A stretch of DNA of 64,000 nt, taken from Physcomitrium patens. Its lineage: Eukaryota; Streptophyta; Bryopsida; Funariales; Funariaceae. Below are positions 23,014 to 34,289 of the stretch, piece by piece. The DNA is taken from assembly GCF_000002425.4 (NCBI RefSeq), contig NC_037254.1, positions 13,151,756 through 13,215,755 of the forward strand, read 5' to 3'. Position 1 is the stretch's first letter. Every line of letters starts with the position of its first letter. Both the position numbers and the translations under genes were made by a program. The notes under the pieces were generated by a model, which saw nothing but the letters and a program-made list of their open reading frames with translations, was not told the DNA's origin and made no database searches.

Positions 23014-23040
<27 letters not shown>
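23014..23040. repeat. Poly-T run
   Basis: About 27 T residues in a row in the 5' leader of A1. No function is evident. Confidence 0.9.
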
Positions 23041-23046
<6 letters not shown>

Positions 23047-23089
23047 CTATAGATCATATTTTTTCTTTTGAATGCATGTATTTTTCTAA

Positions 23090-24570
23090 TTCTCTATGGT
23101 AGAAGGTAGAAAAGTCAATATAATAGACTCTAAAGAAATCAAATTAGATTCTATTATTAATGCTCTTGAAGTATTGAGGATCAAGACAAAGACTTTATTG
23201 AAGCAAAATGAAAAAACTATACATGACCATAGATAATGGTCAAGGAGCTGGAGTGCCTCAACCACTACATCAAATGGCAATAAAGATTTCAAATTCTCAA
23301 ACAATTATTTTTGCTTCAACAAACATAGGAGGTGCATCTACTCAAGGCAATGATTTAACAACAATAATAACAAAAGAATCAAGAATCAGACTTTTGAAAA
23401 AATTCAATGGCACTCGCTCAAAATTTCATGGCTTTGTAAAGCAAAGATAATTAATCACCTTGCTTCAACTTCAATAATATTCCATTGAAGCATCTCATGT
23501 TGGTATCACAAAAATACAACTAAAGAAAATTTGAGAAGGTTCTAGAAGATTTTAGAAGATTCTAGTAGATTCTAAGAAGGCTCTAGAAGGTCCTGGGAGA
23601 TTTTAGAAGGTTCTTGAAGGTTCTAGTAGATTTTAAGAAGGTTCCAGAAGATTTTGATAGATTCTAAGAAAATTCTAGAAGGTCATAGGAAATCCAAAAA
23701 AGTTCTAAGAGGCTTTAGATGATTTAGGAAGTTGCCAAAGAAGGATCTTAGGCTTATTTTATTCCCAAGCCTCCTAGAAACTTCTCAAAAAGCTTCTTAA
23801 GACCGAATATATATAGGAGTCGAGGCTAAAGGAATCTTTAGTCTCAACAATTTTTTTCTTATGGTCTAGTTAGGACTTTCTTGCCTTTTATCTAGTTATT
23901 GTTTTAATATCAAGCTAATTCTATTTCTTGGTCTTAAATCCTTTTCTTGTATATGGTCCCTAATAATTGATTTAGTTAGAACCTTACTCTCATATCAAGC
24001 TTTATCTTTATTTGCTCTATTATTTGAAAAGAATTTTGCTATATTGTATAATTTTGAAGTATTTTTAGTAGTATTTGTAAAAGCATTTGGTGAACACAAT
24101 AAGATTTGTTCTTCAACAACTAAAATTCAAAGCCTTCAACAAGGAATGAGTTTTTAATCAACATATGCCTCAAATTTTTGACAATTAGCATATGATATAA
24201 ATTAGGGAGAAGATGCATTGATGAGTCAATTTCATTGAGAATTAAGAGACAATGTCAAGGACTTATTATTGTCTATGCCAAATCTTCAAACACTCAATGA
24301 AGCTATTAGTCAAGTTGTGGAGTGTAATAATCGTTTATTCTAACAATGATAAGATAAACGTTCTTCAATTATATCATATGTATACACCAATTATTCTACA
24401 ACTTCTTCACTATCTAATTCTATTGAGCATTTAGAAGCAAGAGATATGTAGTTTGATGCAATTTGCTTCAAACTTCTTTCTGACCAAGAAAAAAAGTGTT
24501 AAAGAGAACTTAGCCTATGCTTATATTATGAAAAAGCTAGCTATAAGGTGAATGATTGTTCAAAGAAATG
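23090..24570 (+). pseudogene. A1 gag, interrupted by a solo LTR
   Basis: The first part (to 23503) contains ESRIRLLKKFNGTRSKFHGF. After the solo LTR the frame resumes with the capsid stretch around FALLFEKNFAILYNFEVFL, then LRDNVKDLLLSMPNLQTL and NEAISQVVECNNRLF. A decayed zinc knuckle (CLYYEKASYKVNDC, second Cys lost) ends it near 24560. The break in the middle and many stops show it is dead. Confidence 0.75.
23504..23965 (+). mobile_element. Solo LTR of family A inside A1 gag
   Basis: It matches the A1 LTRs from the catag-like start to ccctaata. The gag frame continues on both sides. Flanks are gttgg (23499-23503) and attga (23966-23970), which would match if two G residues mutated to A. 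A younger family member evidently inserted here and recombined to one LTR. Confidence 0.75.
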
Positions 24571-24653
24571 CTTGCGTATATAACAAATGAAGAGTGTCCA
24601 CATCATCAAAAGCTTTGCAAAAAAAATGAGGGCATTCAGCCATAATAGAGGTT

Positions 24654-25010
24654 GTGCAACTGGATTTTTTACTATCACAAAACAAAAAATATCTTGTATT
24701 CTTTGCTTGCCCTTTCCATTGTTTTACTATATGTATACAATTAGAAGTCACAAAACTAGAGTGTCACGTATTACTTGATTCGGGAGCCTTTGCATATTTT
24801 ATTAACAAAGAATTTTTTAGATCACATAAAATCTATACGATAAAAAAATCCAAAGCCGTACATGTAGAAGTAATAGATGGTCGATCTTTATCCTCTCGAG
24901 ATGTCACTTATGAAACAATTCTATTAGATATAACCTTTGACAATCATAGTAGCTAAGTAATATTCAACGTCATTAAATCACCATCAAGTCCAATCAATTT
25001 AGGACTTTTA
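24654..25010 (+). pseudogene. A1 aspartic protease region
   Basis: The 100-codon frame contains the catalytic line HVLLDSGAFAYFINKEFF with an intact D-S-G. HVEVIDGRSLSSRDV follows, and further on the decayed continuation toward RT. Its partners in B and C occupy the same place between gag and RT. Confidence 0.75.
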
Positions 25011-25094
25011 TGACTTGAAAAATACAATCTACGGATAGATTGGATATTCCAAAAGTTAAAATTTCTTCTAATAGATTATATAACCTCTAGATCT

Positions 25095-26600
25095 ATGAAA
25101 AAGCTACTAATATCTGATAAGCCAAAACTTAAAAAATATTTATTTATTGAAGCTAGAATATTTAAGAAGGTGGCCAAACAAGGTTCTATGTTTGCTATCT
25201 ATCCAAATCCAAAATTGAAACGTGTGGTTGCTACAACAATAATTTCAAAGGCATATAAGGATTTTATAAATGTATTTGAAAAGAAAAATTCTAACATCTT
25301 ACTGAAGTATTACCCTTACAATTATGTAATTGACTTTCAAGAAGATGCTCAACCATTGTTTGGATCTACCTATGATTTATTTCAAAATTAGCTTGTGACT
25401 ATAAAAGAATATATTGACAAAAATCTAGCTAAGAATTTTATTTGATATTCTAAATTTCCAACTAATGCTCCAATATTATTTGTGAAGAAAAAAGATGGAT
25501 CTTTATAGATGTGTATTGATTATTTTAGACTTAATAAAATCATCGTAAAGAATTTATATCCATTGCTGTTGATATCTGGACTTCTTGATAAAATTAGCAA
25601 AGCTAAGATCTTTACAAAGATTGATCTATGAGGTGCATATAACTTAGTATGCATTAAGAAGGGAGATGAATGGAAGACACCATTTTGCATGAAGTATGGA
25701 TATTTTGAATACAATGTCATGTCTTTTGGACTTACCAATGCATCAATCATATTCCAATACATAATGAATGATATATTTTACGAGCATCTTGATGACTTTA
25801 TTGTGATCTATTTAGATAATATTTTGATCTTTTCTAAGGATCCAAAAGATCGCAAAAAATATGTCCATCTCATATTGGAAAAGCTACAAAGTGTTGGGTT
25901 ATATATAAAACTGAAGAAGTGTGTATTTCATACACTTTAAGTTGAATTTGTTGGATATATTATTTCCAACATAGGCCTTTTTATGGATCCAAAGAAGATA
26001 CAAGCAATCATTGATTGGATAAAGCCAAAAATTGCACATGATGTCCAATGCTTTCTTGGATTTACAAACTTCTACAAGATTTTTGTTAGAAATTATTCCA
26101 AGATCACTACTCCTCTTATACAATTGATATGCAAGGACAAGCTAGACTAGGGCCCCGAAGCAGATAAAGCTTTTGAAAGCTTAAAAGATGCTTTCACAAT
26201 AATTTTAATTTTAATATACTCTGATTTCAATAAGTCCTATTTTATGGAGATCAATGCTTCGGACTTTGCATTGAAAGCAGTCTTGTCGCAATATGGAAAA
26301 GATAGAAAATTTTATCCAATTGCATTCTACTCTAAAAATTTATGAGTGGTAGAAATCAACTATAAAATCCATAATAAAGAGCTGTTTGTTATTATAGATT
26401 CTTTTCAAGAATGATGCCACTTTCTTGAAGGCGCTTCTCATCATGTGATTATATATATAGATCACAAGAATCTTAAATACTTCATGTGAGCTCAAGTTTT
26501 GAATTGTTGCTAAGTGCATTCGAATATATCTTTATCACAATTTGATTTTTACATCATGTATTGATTCGAGAATCAATAAAGATTATCAGATGTATTATCA
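25095..26600 (+). pseudogene. A1 reverse transcriptase and RNase H
   Basis: Blocks in order: a linker with IISKAYKDFINVFEKKN, APILFVKKKDGSL, KIDL then a stop then GAYNLV, FEYNVMSFGLTNAS, and FIVIYLDNILIFS, where YLDD has become YLDN. FLGFTNFYKIFVRNYSK (connection) and RNase H lines (FMEINASDFALKAVLSQ, IIYIDHKNLKYFM) follow. Several TAG/TGA stops sit where Trp, Arg or Gln are expected. Confidence 0.8.
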
Positions 26601-26839
26601 ATACATTTCTACTTTAAACCAAAAGAAGGTGAGGTAGCATATGATCAATAATAGGCAACCTTATTAAAGCTTGAGTAATTTCATCTTTGAGCAACCAATG
26701 TATCAAAGCTAGTAGATTTATCATTTCTTGACCAAGTTTGTAAAGCCTCAAATACGTTTAATATCAAGCTTTTTGCCAATGACCTTTTCAAAGAGTCTTT
26801 TAAATTCAAGTATGAAAATCTCTTATTCTTTGAAGAATA

Positions 26840-28015
26840 TTAGTTCATTTCTAAAGAGCGAACTGACTTGCACGTTCTTCAAATACGCCATGATTTTCTT
26901 GCAATTGGATATTTTGGATTCAATAAGTCTTTGGAACTTTTGTCTAGAGACTTTTGTCGCCTAAAATATGGAAGGACATTAGAAAATTCATACTATCATG
27001 TGATACTTGTTCAAGGTTATAGAATCCTCAATATCGACCATATGGACTTCTTGAATTCCTTCCTATTCCAAGAAAACTATGGTCATGTATTTCTATGGAT
27101 TTCATTATAGATCTACTACCATCAAACTCATTTGACACTATCTTCATAGTTGTTGATTAAATGTACAATTGACAATGTCTATCCTTACTACGAGTTGCCA
27201 AACAACATTGTGTTAGATTGTGGGCCACAATTTGTATCAAGGTTTTGGAAGGTACTCTTGAAGATTCTTAAAGATAATAACAACCTTTCTTCTATCTTCC
27301 ACTCTCAAATTGATAGCCAAACGAAGTGGGTCAACTAAATTCTTAAGGAATATTTGAAATGTACCATCAACTATTAACAAGATAATTTGACTTCATACTT
27401 GTTGCTGACGGAGTTTACATATAATAACACAATCTATGCATCTATGCAATAAACACCATTCTAATCAAACTACGATCATCTTCCAAAGCTGGATATGATA
27501 GAGCCTTTAAAGTCAGCAAATCCAACAACAAAAGAATTTACTACAAAGATGGCCAAACTTCAAGCAACCATGAAGATTCACCTAGAAAAGGTCTCAACAA
27601 TGTTATAAGCTAGTGGCACATGAATTGAAGAAGGAATATCCTCTATTCTAAGTTGGTAACAAAGTATGGCTTCTTTGACACAATATAAAAACCAACAAGC
27701 TATGTGATAAGTTAGACTAGTAAAAGTTGACACCATTTGTAATTAAGAAATAAATTAAAAACGTAACTTATTGCTTCGAATTACTTTCTTATATGAAGAT
27801 TCATCCAGTCTTTTATGTTTCACTTTTGGAAAGGTATAAAGAATCAAACATATTAAGTCAAAGACAACCACTACATCCTGTGGTTGAAATCAATGATCAT
27901 GTTGAATTTGAGATACAAGAGGTATTAAATTCAAGGATAAGACATAGAAAGCTTGAATATTTGGTCCATTCGTATGGATATGATATCAACAATCATACGT
28001 AAGAATCAGCTAATA
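26840..28015 (+). pseudogene. A1 integrase with chromodomain
   Basis: The zinc-binding region (RHDFLAIGYFGFNKSLELLS) is followed by SMDFIIDLLPSNSFD (first Asp), IVLDCGPQFVSRFWK (second Asp) and IDSQTKWVN, where the catalytic Glu of the usual QTERVN is Lys. The C-terminal MKIHPVFYVSLLERYKE leads into a chromodomain (FEIQEVLNSRIRHRKLEYLV, 27905-28000). The lost Glu and many stops show inactivity. Confidence 0.8.
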
Positions 28016-28275
28016 ACCTTATAAATACTCAAATGAAGATTCAAAAGTTGTATCAACAACATCTATCAAGATCAAAAGGAGCAAAATAAAGAACAAAAGC
28101 AGCTTGATAAGATGGCTTCACGATAAAGATTCTTAGTTCTTGGCCTTATAAAGAAGGAAAGGAAGTAGCTTCTAAAGAGGTAATTTTTTCAAATGTTAGA
28201 TTATTATAAGTCAATAGTTAGAGTTCACGACCATAGTATGTTTATATTTTTTTGGTCTTGTCTACTTTATGTAAT

Positions 28276-28602
28276 ATGGATAGTCAAGAGATAAATACCC
28301 TATTGATTATACTATCTCAATCAAGTAGCTTGCAAAATCAATCCCAAGATGAAGAACTGCATGAACCAGAAAGACATTGAAGGATACCCAGTAATAGGTT
28401 GCTAGTTATTGTATTTGAGGTAGAACCTACCTATGAAGGATGTTCAAAAAGAGTGTTTACTAGACAATTCCATAATAAAGATATTGAAGTTTATACTTTG
28501 TCTCAAGTAGAAGGCTTGGGGCACTATTGATGGCTACAAGGGCCTATAAATTATTTGCCTCTTAAAAAATAACTAGAATATATAATAGACACCATGCAAT
28601 AA
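28276..28602 (+). pseudogene. Accessory frame of chromovirus A1, unknown function
   Basis: A frame of 109 codons starts at an ATG (MDSQEINTLLIIL) and ends DTMQ before a stop. It holds three internal stops. Conserved blocks are SQDEELHEPERH, IVFEVEPTYEG, RQFHNKDIEVYTLSQVEGL, WLQGPINYLP and LEYIIDTM. The copies in A2 and C share these blocks, and B shares them more distantly. It lies about 260 bp after the chromodomain and 80 bp before the 3' LTR. There is no membrane segment, so an env protein is unlikely. I do not recognise the family. Confidence 0.6.
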
Positions 28603-28680
28603 ATATTCAATTTTTTGTGCATATATTGACTTGCAAGCAACATTTCTTCTCAACAACCTTGAAGCTAAAAGAGGAGGTGA

Positions 28681-29121
28681 TGTCATAGATATACAATTGA
28701 AGAAGGTTTGAGAAGATTCTATGAGGTTCTAAAAGATTCTAAAAAGGTTCTTTTGAATCCTAAAAGATTATAGAAGATTCAATAGATTCTAAGAAGGTTT
28801 TAAAAGATTCTAATAGATTCTAAGAAAATTTTAGAAGATTATAAGAGTTCTTAGAAGGTTTTAGGAGGCTTTAGATAATTTAGAAAGTTACCAAAGAAGG
28901 ATCTTAGGCTTGCTTTGTTTCCAAGCATCATAAAAATTACTCAAGAAGCTACCTAGGACCTAGTATATATAAGAGTCAAGGCTAAGGGGATCCTCAATCT
29001 CGACAACTCACTTCTTGTGGTTTAACTAGGACTTTTTTACCTTATGTTCAGTTATTATTCTAATGCCGAGCTAATTCCATTCCTTGGCCTTGAATCCTTA
29101 TCTTGTATATGGTCTCTAATA
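28681..29121 (+). repeat. 3' LTR of A1
   Basis: It begins tgtcatagat and ends ctctaata, pairing with 22383-22865. It contains the same GAA/TTC array and the TATA run tatatataagag. Confidence 0.85.
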
Positions 29122-30520
29122 CCCATATCTAAATTCTTGTTTGTCCATTTAAAAAAGGATATATAATTTTTAAACTTAAAAAATATTCATTACAAGCTTT
29201 GGATACTTTTTTAGAGAATTCATATAAATGTGGCATATAAAGAGGTCCATTTTTTAAAATATTCTTAAAATTTTCATACTTGTACTTTCTTCAAATGGAC
29301 TCAATTCTATTTTACTTGATTTACTTATAAATTCTTTTAATATATTCTATTCACAATTAATGACTATAAATTAGCTTCTTATTATATCTAGCATTATTAT
29401 ATCTAATACTTTCTTCATATCTTCATATTTTAAAATATCATCAAAGCTTATAAGAAAACTTTTTTTTTGAATTTTTTTAATTAATAAATTTTTTCTTTCT
29501 TTAAGATTCATAGATTTTTTTTTTGTTGTCTAAAACTTATAAAGTTTTTTTAAGTCCATTAAATAATCATTTTTATATTCTATAGTATTATACCATGTAA
29601 AAAACTTGTACTTCCAAAAGATATTTTTTTTGAATTATTATTTTCATTTGATAAAAACATTGATTTGTTGGATAGTTTTTTTATCAATATATTCTTTAAA
29701 AGCCTTTGTCAATGTTGACTTATCTATGCTGGCCATACCAACTACACCTACCATGTAATTTTTAAAAAGTAACTTCTTCAATTTTAAGAATTCAAATTTA
29801 AGGCTTAAATTATTTTATTATTTATGAAAATACTTGCCAATTGGCATATATGTATAATAATAAAAATTTTAAGTTCTTGTATTATAAAGTGATATAAATT
29901 GCAATATGTTTATATTAACTTTATATTCCAAAAAATTTAAAATATATAGAAGTAATAATATACCACTAAAAATTAAATTACTTACTTTTAAATTTTCATA
30001 AAAGTCTTCAATACTTACAATTGAAATATAAATATTTGATATATTATTAGATATATTTTTATATTCAACTAATTATTATTTTTGTTTATATACTTTGCCA
30101 ATTTCTTATATGAATTTATGTTCTACATTTGTAATTTAGACTTAAGATTCTTGAAAGAATTCTTTCTTAGTGAAATGTTGGAATTGGATACCATTTTTTT
30201 TTTCTTTGTAAATTGAACTTTAAAAAATCATTTCTTTACTTCCATCAAGCTCTTCATAATTTTTAAAAATAAAGATTTATTTTGAAGGATTTTCTATTTT
30301 CAATCATTCTTCAATTAACAATTAAAGTCTATCATCAAATTTGTGTAATCTTTTTAATTTCTTCTTTAAATAAGAAATACCTTTGTTATCCCATTTTTTC
30401 TTAAGACTTGTCAAAATATTACAAGAAAGAATTCCAAAACGAAAAAAATTTGCTTTAAATGGATTCGATTTATTTATAAGATATCTTATTTTAGAGGCTA
30501 TATAATCAAATATTCTATAT
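29122..30520 (-). pseudogene. Kinase-NB-ARC-LRR receptor, segment 2 (kinase C-lobe, NB-ARC)
   Basis: From 30520 downward the minus strand reads YRIFDYIASKIRYLINKSNP and FFRFGILSCNIL, the kinase C-lobe around subdomains VIII-IX (usually DVYSFGIL). YLKKKLKRLHKFDDRL follows. A spacer with possible introns leads to the NB-ARC P-loop (GVVGMASIDKSTLTKAF, about 29710-29752), where G is replaced by D before the Lys. Kinase-2 (FLISFDDILKYEDM, 29420-29458), the block KEFISKSSKIELSPFEEST and a GLPL-like line (EYFLSLKIIYPFL) complete it. The frame runs into segment 3 across A1 and continues segment 1 across E. Confidence 0.8.
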
Positions 30521-30962
30521 TATAATATGGTATAAATAAGATAATTGTATAGATAGTCAGAACTATGAAAGTTTCTAGAATTGGAATTAGGTTAGTAGAC
30601 CAAGTAGGATCTATCAAAGAACATTCTAAAAAGAATTTAAGGTAGTTATTTAGATGGGATCTACCACCTAGGAACATTCTAGAAAGTCCAAGGTGGTAGG
30701 ACAAGGTATAAATAGGACTACTCAGGGTCTTTTGAGGCATCTGATCAAGTATCGCTTCAAATTTTTTTTTTAGTAAAATTTGGTTTTGCATCTTTCTATT
30801 CAATTTTGTTCTATTATATTTCTATTTGCTTTGTTTCATGTCCTATCTTGTTTAGTTTCATTCACTTTCATTCTCGTTTTTTTATTTTATTTTGTGATGA
30901 GGCTTTATGTTACTATAGATTAGAAAGATCTTGGATTTTTGAGATAGTTTGGTCTTGTTTCA
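30521..30962 (+). repeat. 5' LTR of element E
   Basis: It begins tataatatggtata and ends cttgtttca. It pairs with 53648-54150 through shared phrases such as ggtataaataggacta and gaggctttatgtt. Confidence 0.75.
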
Positions 30963-30978
30963 TTAGTATCAAAGTGAG
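30963..30978 (+). promoter_or_regulatory. Primer binding site of element E
   Basis: The sequence ttagtatcaaagtgag follows the LTR directly and resembles tggtatcagagc, the initiator-Met site, with three substitutions. Confidence 0.55.
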
Positions 30979-31129
30979 TATTAAACTGCTTATTTTTGAT
31001 AGTATATCAATAGTCATCATTTAGTCCAAGGTCAATTTTTGTGGTCACATTGGATACTATGTTGAGACTATCACAAGCTATTCTTAAAAAGTCAATTGAA
31101 AGATGAAAAGACATTATAATAGAGGGATC

Positions 31130-32060
31130 CAATGGATAAATTACAGTATGGGAGCTATGATGGAGCAATCCCAGATGGAAGCTCAAATACAACACCTCTT
31201 AGGCTAGATAGCTTCTTTGTAAGGACAAATAGAAGCTTTGAAGACAAAAGAGTCGATATCTGCTAAGTTGAAATTAAATAAGTCTAGTACATATTCTAGG
31301 ACTTCAAGACAAGAAGATACATGTCAATGGCTCTTCAACATGCGACAATACATCCAACTATTTGGAACAAATATCACTGAAGGAATTATATATGTAGCTA
31401 GCTATTTGACAGATGCAATAGCCATTTGGTGGTTACATCGAGTTCAAAGCTATGGAGCTCAAGGTAGATTTTGTCACTTCAAAGAATTTGAGATTGAGTT
31501 TAGGAATCAATTTTGGCCCATCAATGTAGAAAAGATAACACACAATCAATTGGAAAATCTTATATAAGCTAAGTTGGTGTAAAATTATATCTTTCAATTC
31601 AAATTTTAATATCACAAAATTGACAATATTTCAGAGGCAAAGATGATGGATCAATTTCTACAAAGTTTGAAACCTAGGATCTAGCAAAAAGTCGAGCTAA
31701 AGGATCTACAAAAATTTGAAGAAATAATTTAGATTGCAAAGAGAGTCGATGCTATAGATTTTCAAAATTGTAGAGCACAACCTATAGTACAAAGTCCTAT
31801 ACCGCTATCTAATACTATGGTATAATAATCAATGCTAATAGAGATTGATGGCCTATAAGGATCATTGACATTACAAAGACGACAAATATTGGTGTAAAAG
31901 AGATTATGTTTATATTATCGGGACCCAAGCCATCAGATTAAGGATTATTCAAAATATCAAAATTCAAGCACCAACAAGATAAGATGGATTCACAGTCTCA
32001 AATCTCATCAAGTTGATAATAAATTAGAGTAGAAAAATGAGGCTCTCTAATAAAGGCACT
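31130..32060 (+). pseudogene. Element E gag
   Basis: The 109-codon frame at 31238-31567 contains CQWLFNMRQYIQLFG and AIAIWWLHRVQSYG, typical of the retrotransposon gag capsid fold. Further blocks continue after a stop, and a decayed knuckle (CLYYRDPSHQIKDY) lies near 31900-31945. Stops are frequent. Confidence 0.7.
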
Positions 32061-32139
32061 GAGGGTTAGTATTGGAAATAGCTATTGTCTCTTAGAAACA
32101 AATGCCATAGCCTGAAAAAATTATAAAAAGAATCAATTG

Positions 32140-32460
32140 GTGTATCTAATGAGACTACTAAGAAGACAATCATGTCAAGTGTTTGTAGATTGTGGTTCTA
32201 CAAAAAATTACATTTTAACTAAAATTGCCAATCAATTTAGAATTAAAACTAAGATAATTAAAAGACGAAGTAAATACCTCACAAATGACTAAGAGAACAT
32301 ATTAAGTAAGATATGTGAGAAAGAAACCTTCAGATTGACAGATGCTTATATCTTAAGAGAGATATTCAAGGTGGCAAACCTAAGGTATGATATTATTCTT
32401 GGTATGCTATGGCTAAAGATGGAAAATAAGCAAGTTGATTAGGAAATAAAGGACAATCTT
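32140..32460 (+). pseudogene. Element E protease region
   Basis: The line CQVFVDCGSTKNYI carries a D-C-G-S form of the retropepsin triplet. IILGMLWLKMENKQVD, the usual C-terminal IIGMDWL block, follows. It lies between gag and the family-D LTR, and RT resumes beyond it. Confidence 0.65.
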
Positions 32461-32653
32461 TTTTAAAGATGGAAGATGCAAGGTGATTCTTTGCACCTCT
32501 GCATCAAGTGAAGAAAAAAGATAATTTGCAACCAAAGACTTATTTGTAGAGACGACCTTTATGAAGAAGCAAATGTAGCATGAGCAATCGATATATATGG
32601 TGGTTCCAAATCTTACATAAGTGGTGGAAAAGATAGCAAAAAGGGTAGAACAG

Positions 32654-34282
32654 AGTCATATTACGTAAAATTGGCTTGAAAATGCATTGGACACCTAGCC
32701 GTGGAAGATAAAAAGAAAATTGCAACAAAAAGTTCTAACAACTTTAATAGATTCTTAAATAAATTATAATTAAAGATTAATAAATATAATCAAACCTAAA
32801 TAAAATTTAATTCAAATTTCAAAGGAATTATATAAGAAACACAAAGAATTCTTAAAGATATTTTAAAGAAATCATAAAGAAATAACATAAAAATTTATAA
32901 TATATATATATATATTAAAATAGAAATCTTAATAAAAGATTAAAATAAAAACTTTAATTAAATTTTAATCAAAACTTAGTCAAACTTAAATCAAATCTTA
33001 GTCAAATCTTAGTCAAACTTTAATCAAATATTAATCAAATCCTTATCAAATTCTAGTCAAATTTTAATCAAATCCTAATCAAATCCTAATCAAATCCTAA
33101 ATAAATTCCAACCAAATCCTAATCAAATCCTAATCAAATCTTAATCAAATTCTAAACAAACCTTATCCTAAACAAATCTTAAGTCAATCCAAAACCATAA
33201 TCCTAATTCTAAATCAAATCCTAAATCAAACCCTAATCAATTCCATGTTATTTCTATAGTAGATTTAAACCTCAATAATTAATGAACAAACCATTGATTT
33301 TAACTCAAATTTTACACAAATCTTAATAATTAAATTGACAATAAGTACAAAAAAAATTTGAGAAGGGTCAAAATTGCCAAATAGATGATAACCTTAAAAA
33401 TGTGTTTAGGTGTCAGCGAGCCTCCTCTTTTGACCTTGATGCCAATCTTCCAAAGCTAATTACTCTTAATTGAACTATTAATTTTCTTCCAAACTTTACA
33501 AACTTATTAGAAATAAAGTTGACTATATTTGTAAAAAAAAATTGCCTCAATTTAATTGGCAGATTGACAGATATTTAAGAAAACCTCACTAGCCTTCAAA
33601 ATCCTAAATTCTGAGACAATAATCTACAAAAACCTTCATGCTTTTCAATCTAACTATTGAATCAAATCCAAATTCACAACACATATGAAGCACAACTACA
33701 TCTACAAATACAAAAAATTTCACATGTAGATCTATTACCAAACTTTTGAAATTGCCCAAAATATCAACTCTATTTTATTTTCCAAAAATCAGAATTACTG
33801 AAAACAACATTGTCTTTGCAATGCTCTTACAAAGTCATTATATATCCAAAACCCTCAAAATCAATGCCTATAGAAACTTTATCAAGTCTCCTCCCAAATT
33901 CCATTCTTTAATCAACCAAAAAACCTCCAATTCATTGTCAAGGCTTGATTTTGTGCCTCAGGGTCTGATTTTGACCCTCGTTGATAACCGATCTTCTCTA
34001 GGTATCAACTTTTGTTCTTTTTGAGGTAAATTCTAAGAAAACCAACTCTTTACTTCCTCCTTCATATGCTTGTATCTTTTATTTTCTAATCTACCTTATT
34101 TTGCCTTATTTATGGTTCTATAAAGTAAGTAGAAGCTTTTTTTAAAAAAAGACATTATAACAACTAAAAGTTTTATTACCTTCTTATCTTCTATTCATAT
34201 TTTTTTAATTTATCTTTTAACTTGGTTCTTTTATAATAACATCCATATTATTATCTTTCACCATATAGTCATATTACAACAC
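32654..34282. mobile_element. Family-D solo LTR inside element E
   Basis: It starts near agtcatattacg and ends near tcatattacaacaca, following the 15830-17771 copy throughout. This includes the telomere-like tract (32940-33240) and the ending with ttttaccatatagtca-type sequence. Element E resumes on the right with the start of RT. The exact ends and target duplication are unclear because of decay. It has no genes. Confidence 0.7.
32940..33240. repeat. Telomere-like tract in the family-D LTR, short copy
   Basis: Units such as caaatcctaatcaaatc repeat for about 300 bp. They are farther from the pure heptamer than in the copies at 8741 and 16130. Confidence 0.75.
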
Positions 34283-34289
34283 AAAAATG

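Larger units (their letters stand above)
22383..29121 (+). mobile_element. LTR retrotransposon A1 (Ty3/gypsy chromovirus)
   Basis: LTRs at 22383-22865 and 28681-29121 flank gag, protease, RT, RNase H, integrase, chromodomain and an accessory frame, all on the plus strand. Flanks are cctat (22378-22382) and cccat (29122-29126), a 4-of-5 target duplication. A solo LTR of the same family interrupts gag. A polypurine tract (aagctaaaagaggaggtga) abuts the 3' LTR. Stops are dense, so it is dead. It splits the NB-ARC region of the receptor gene, which lies on the opposite strand. Confidence 0.85.
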
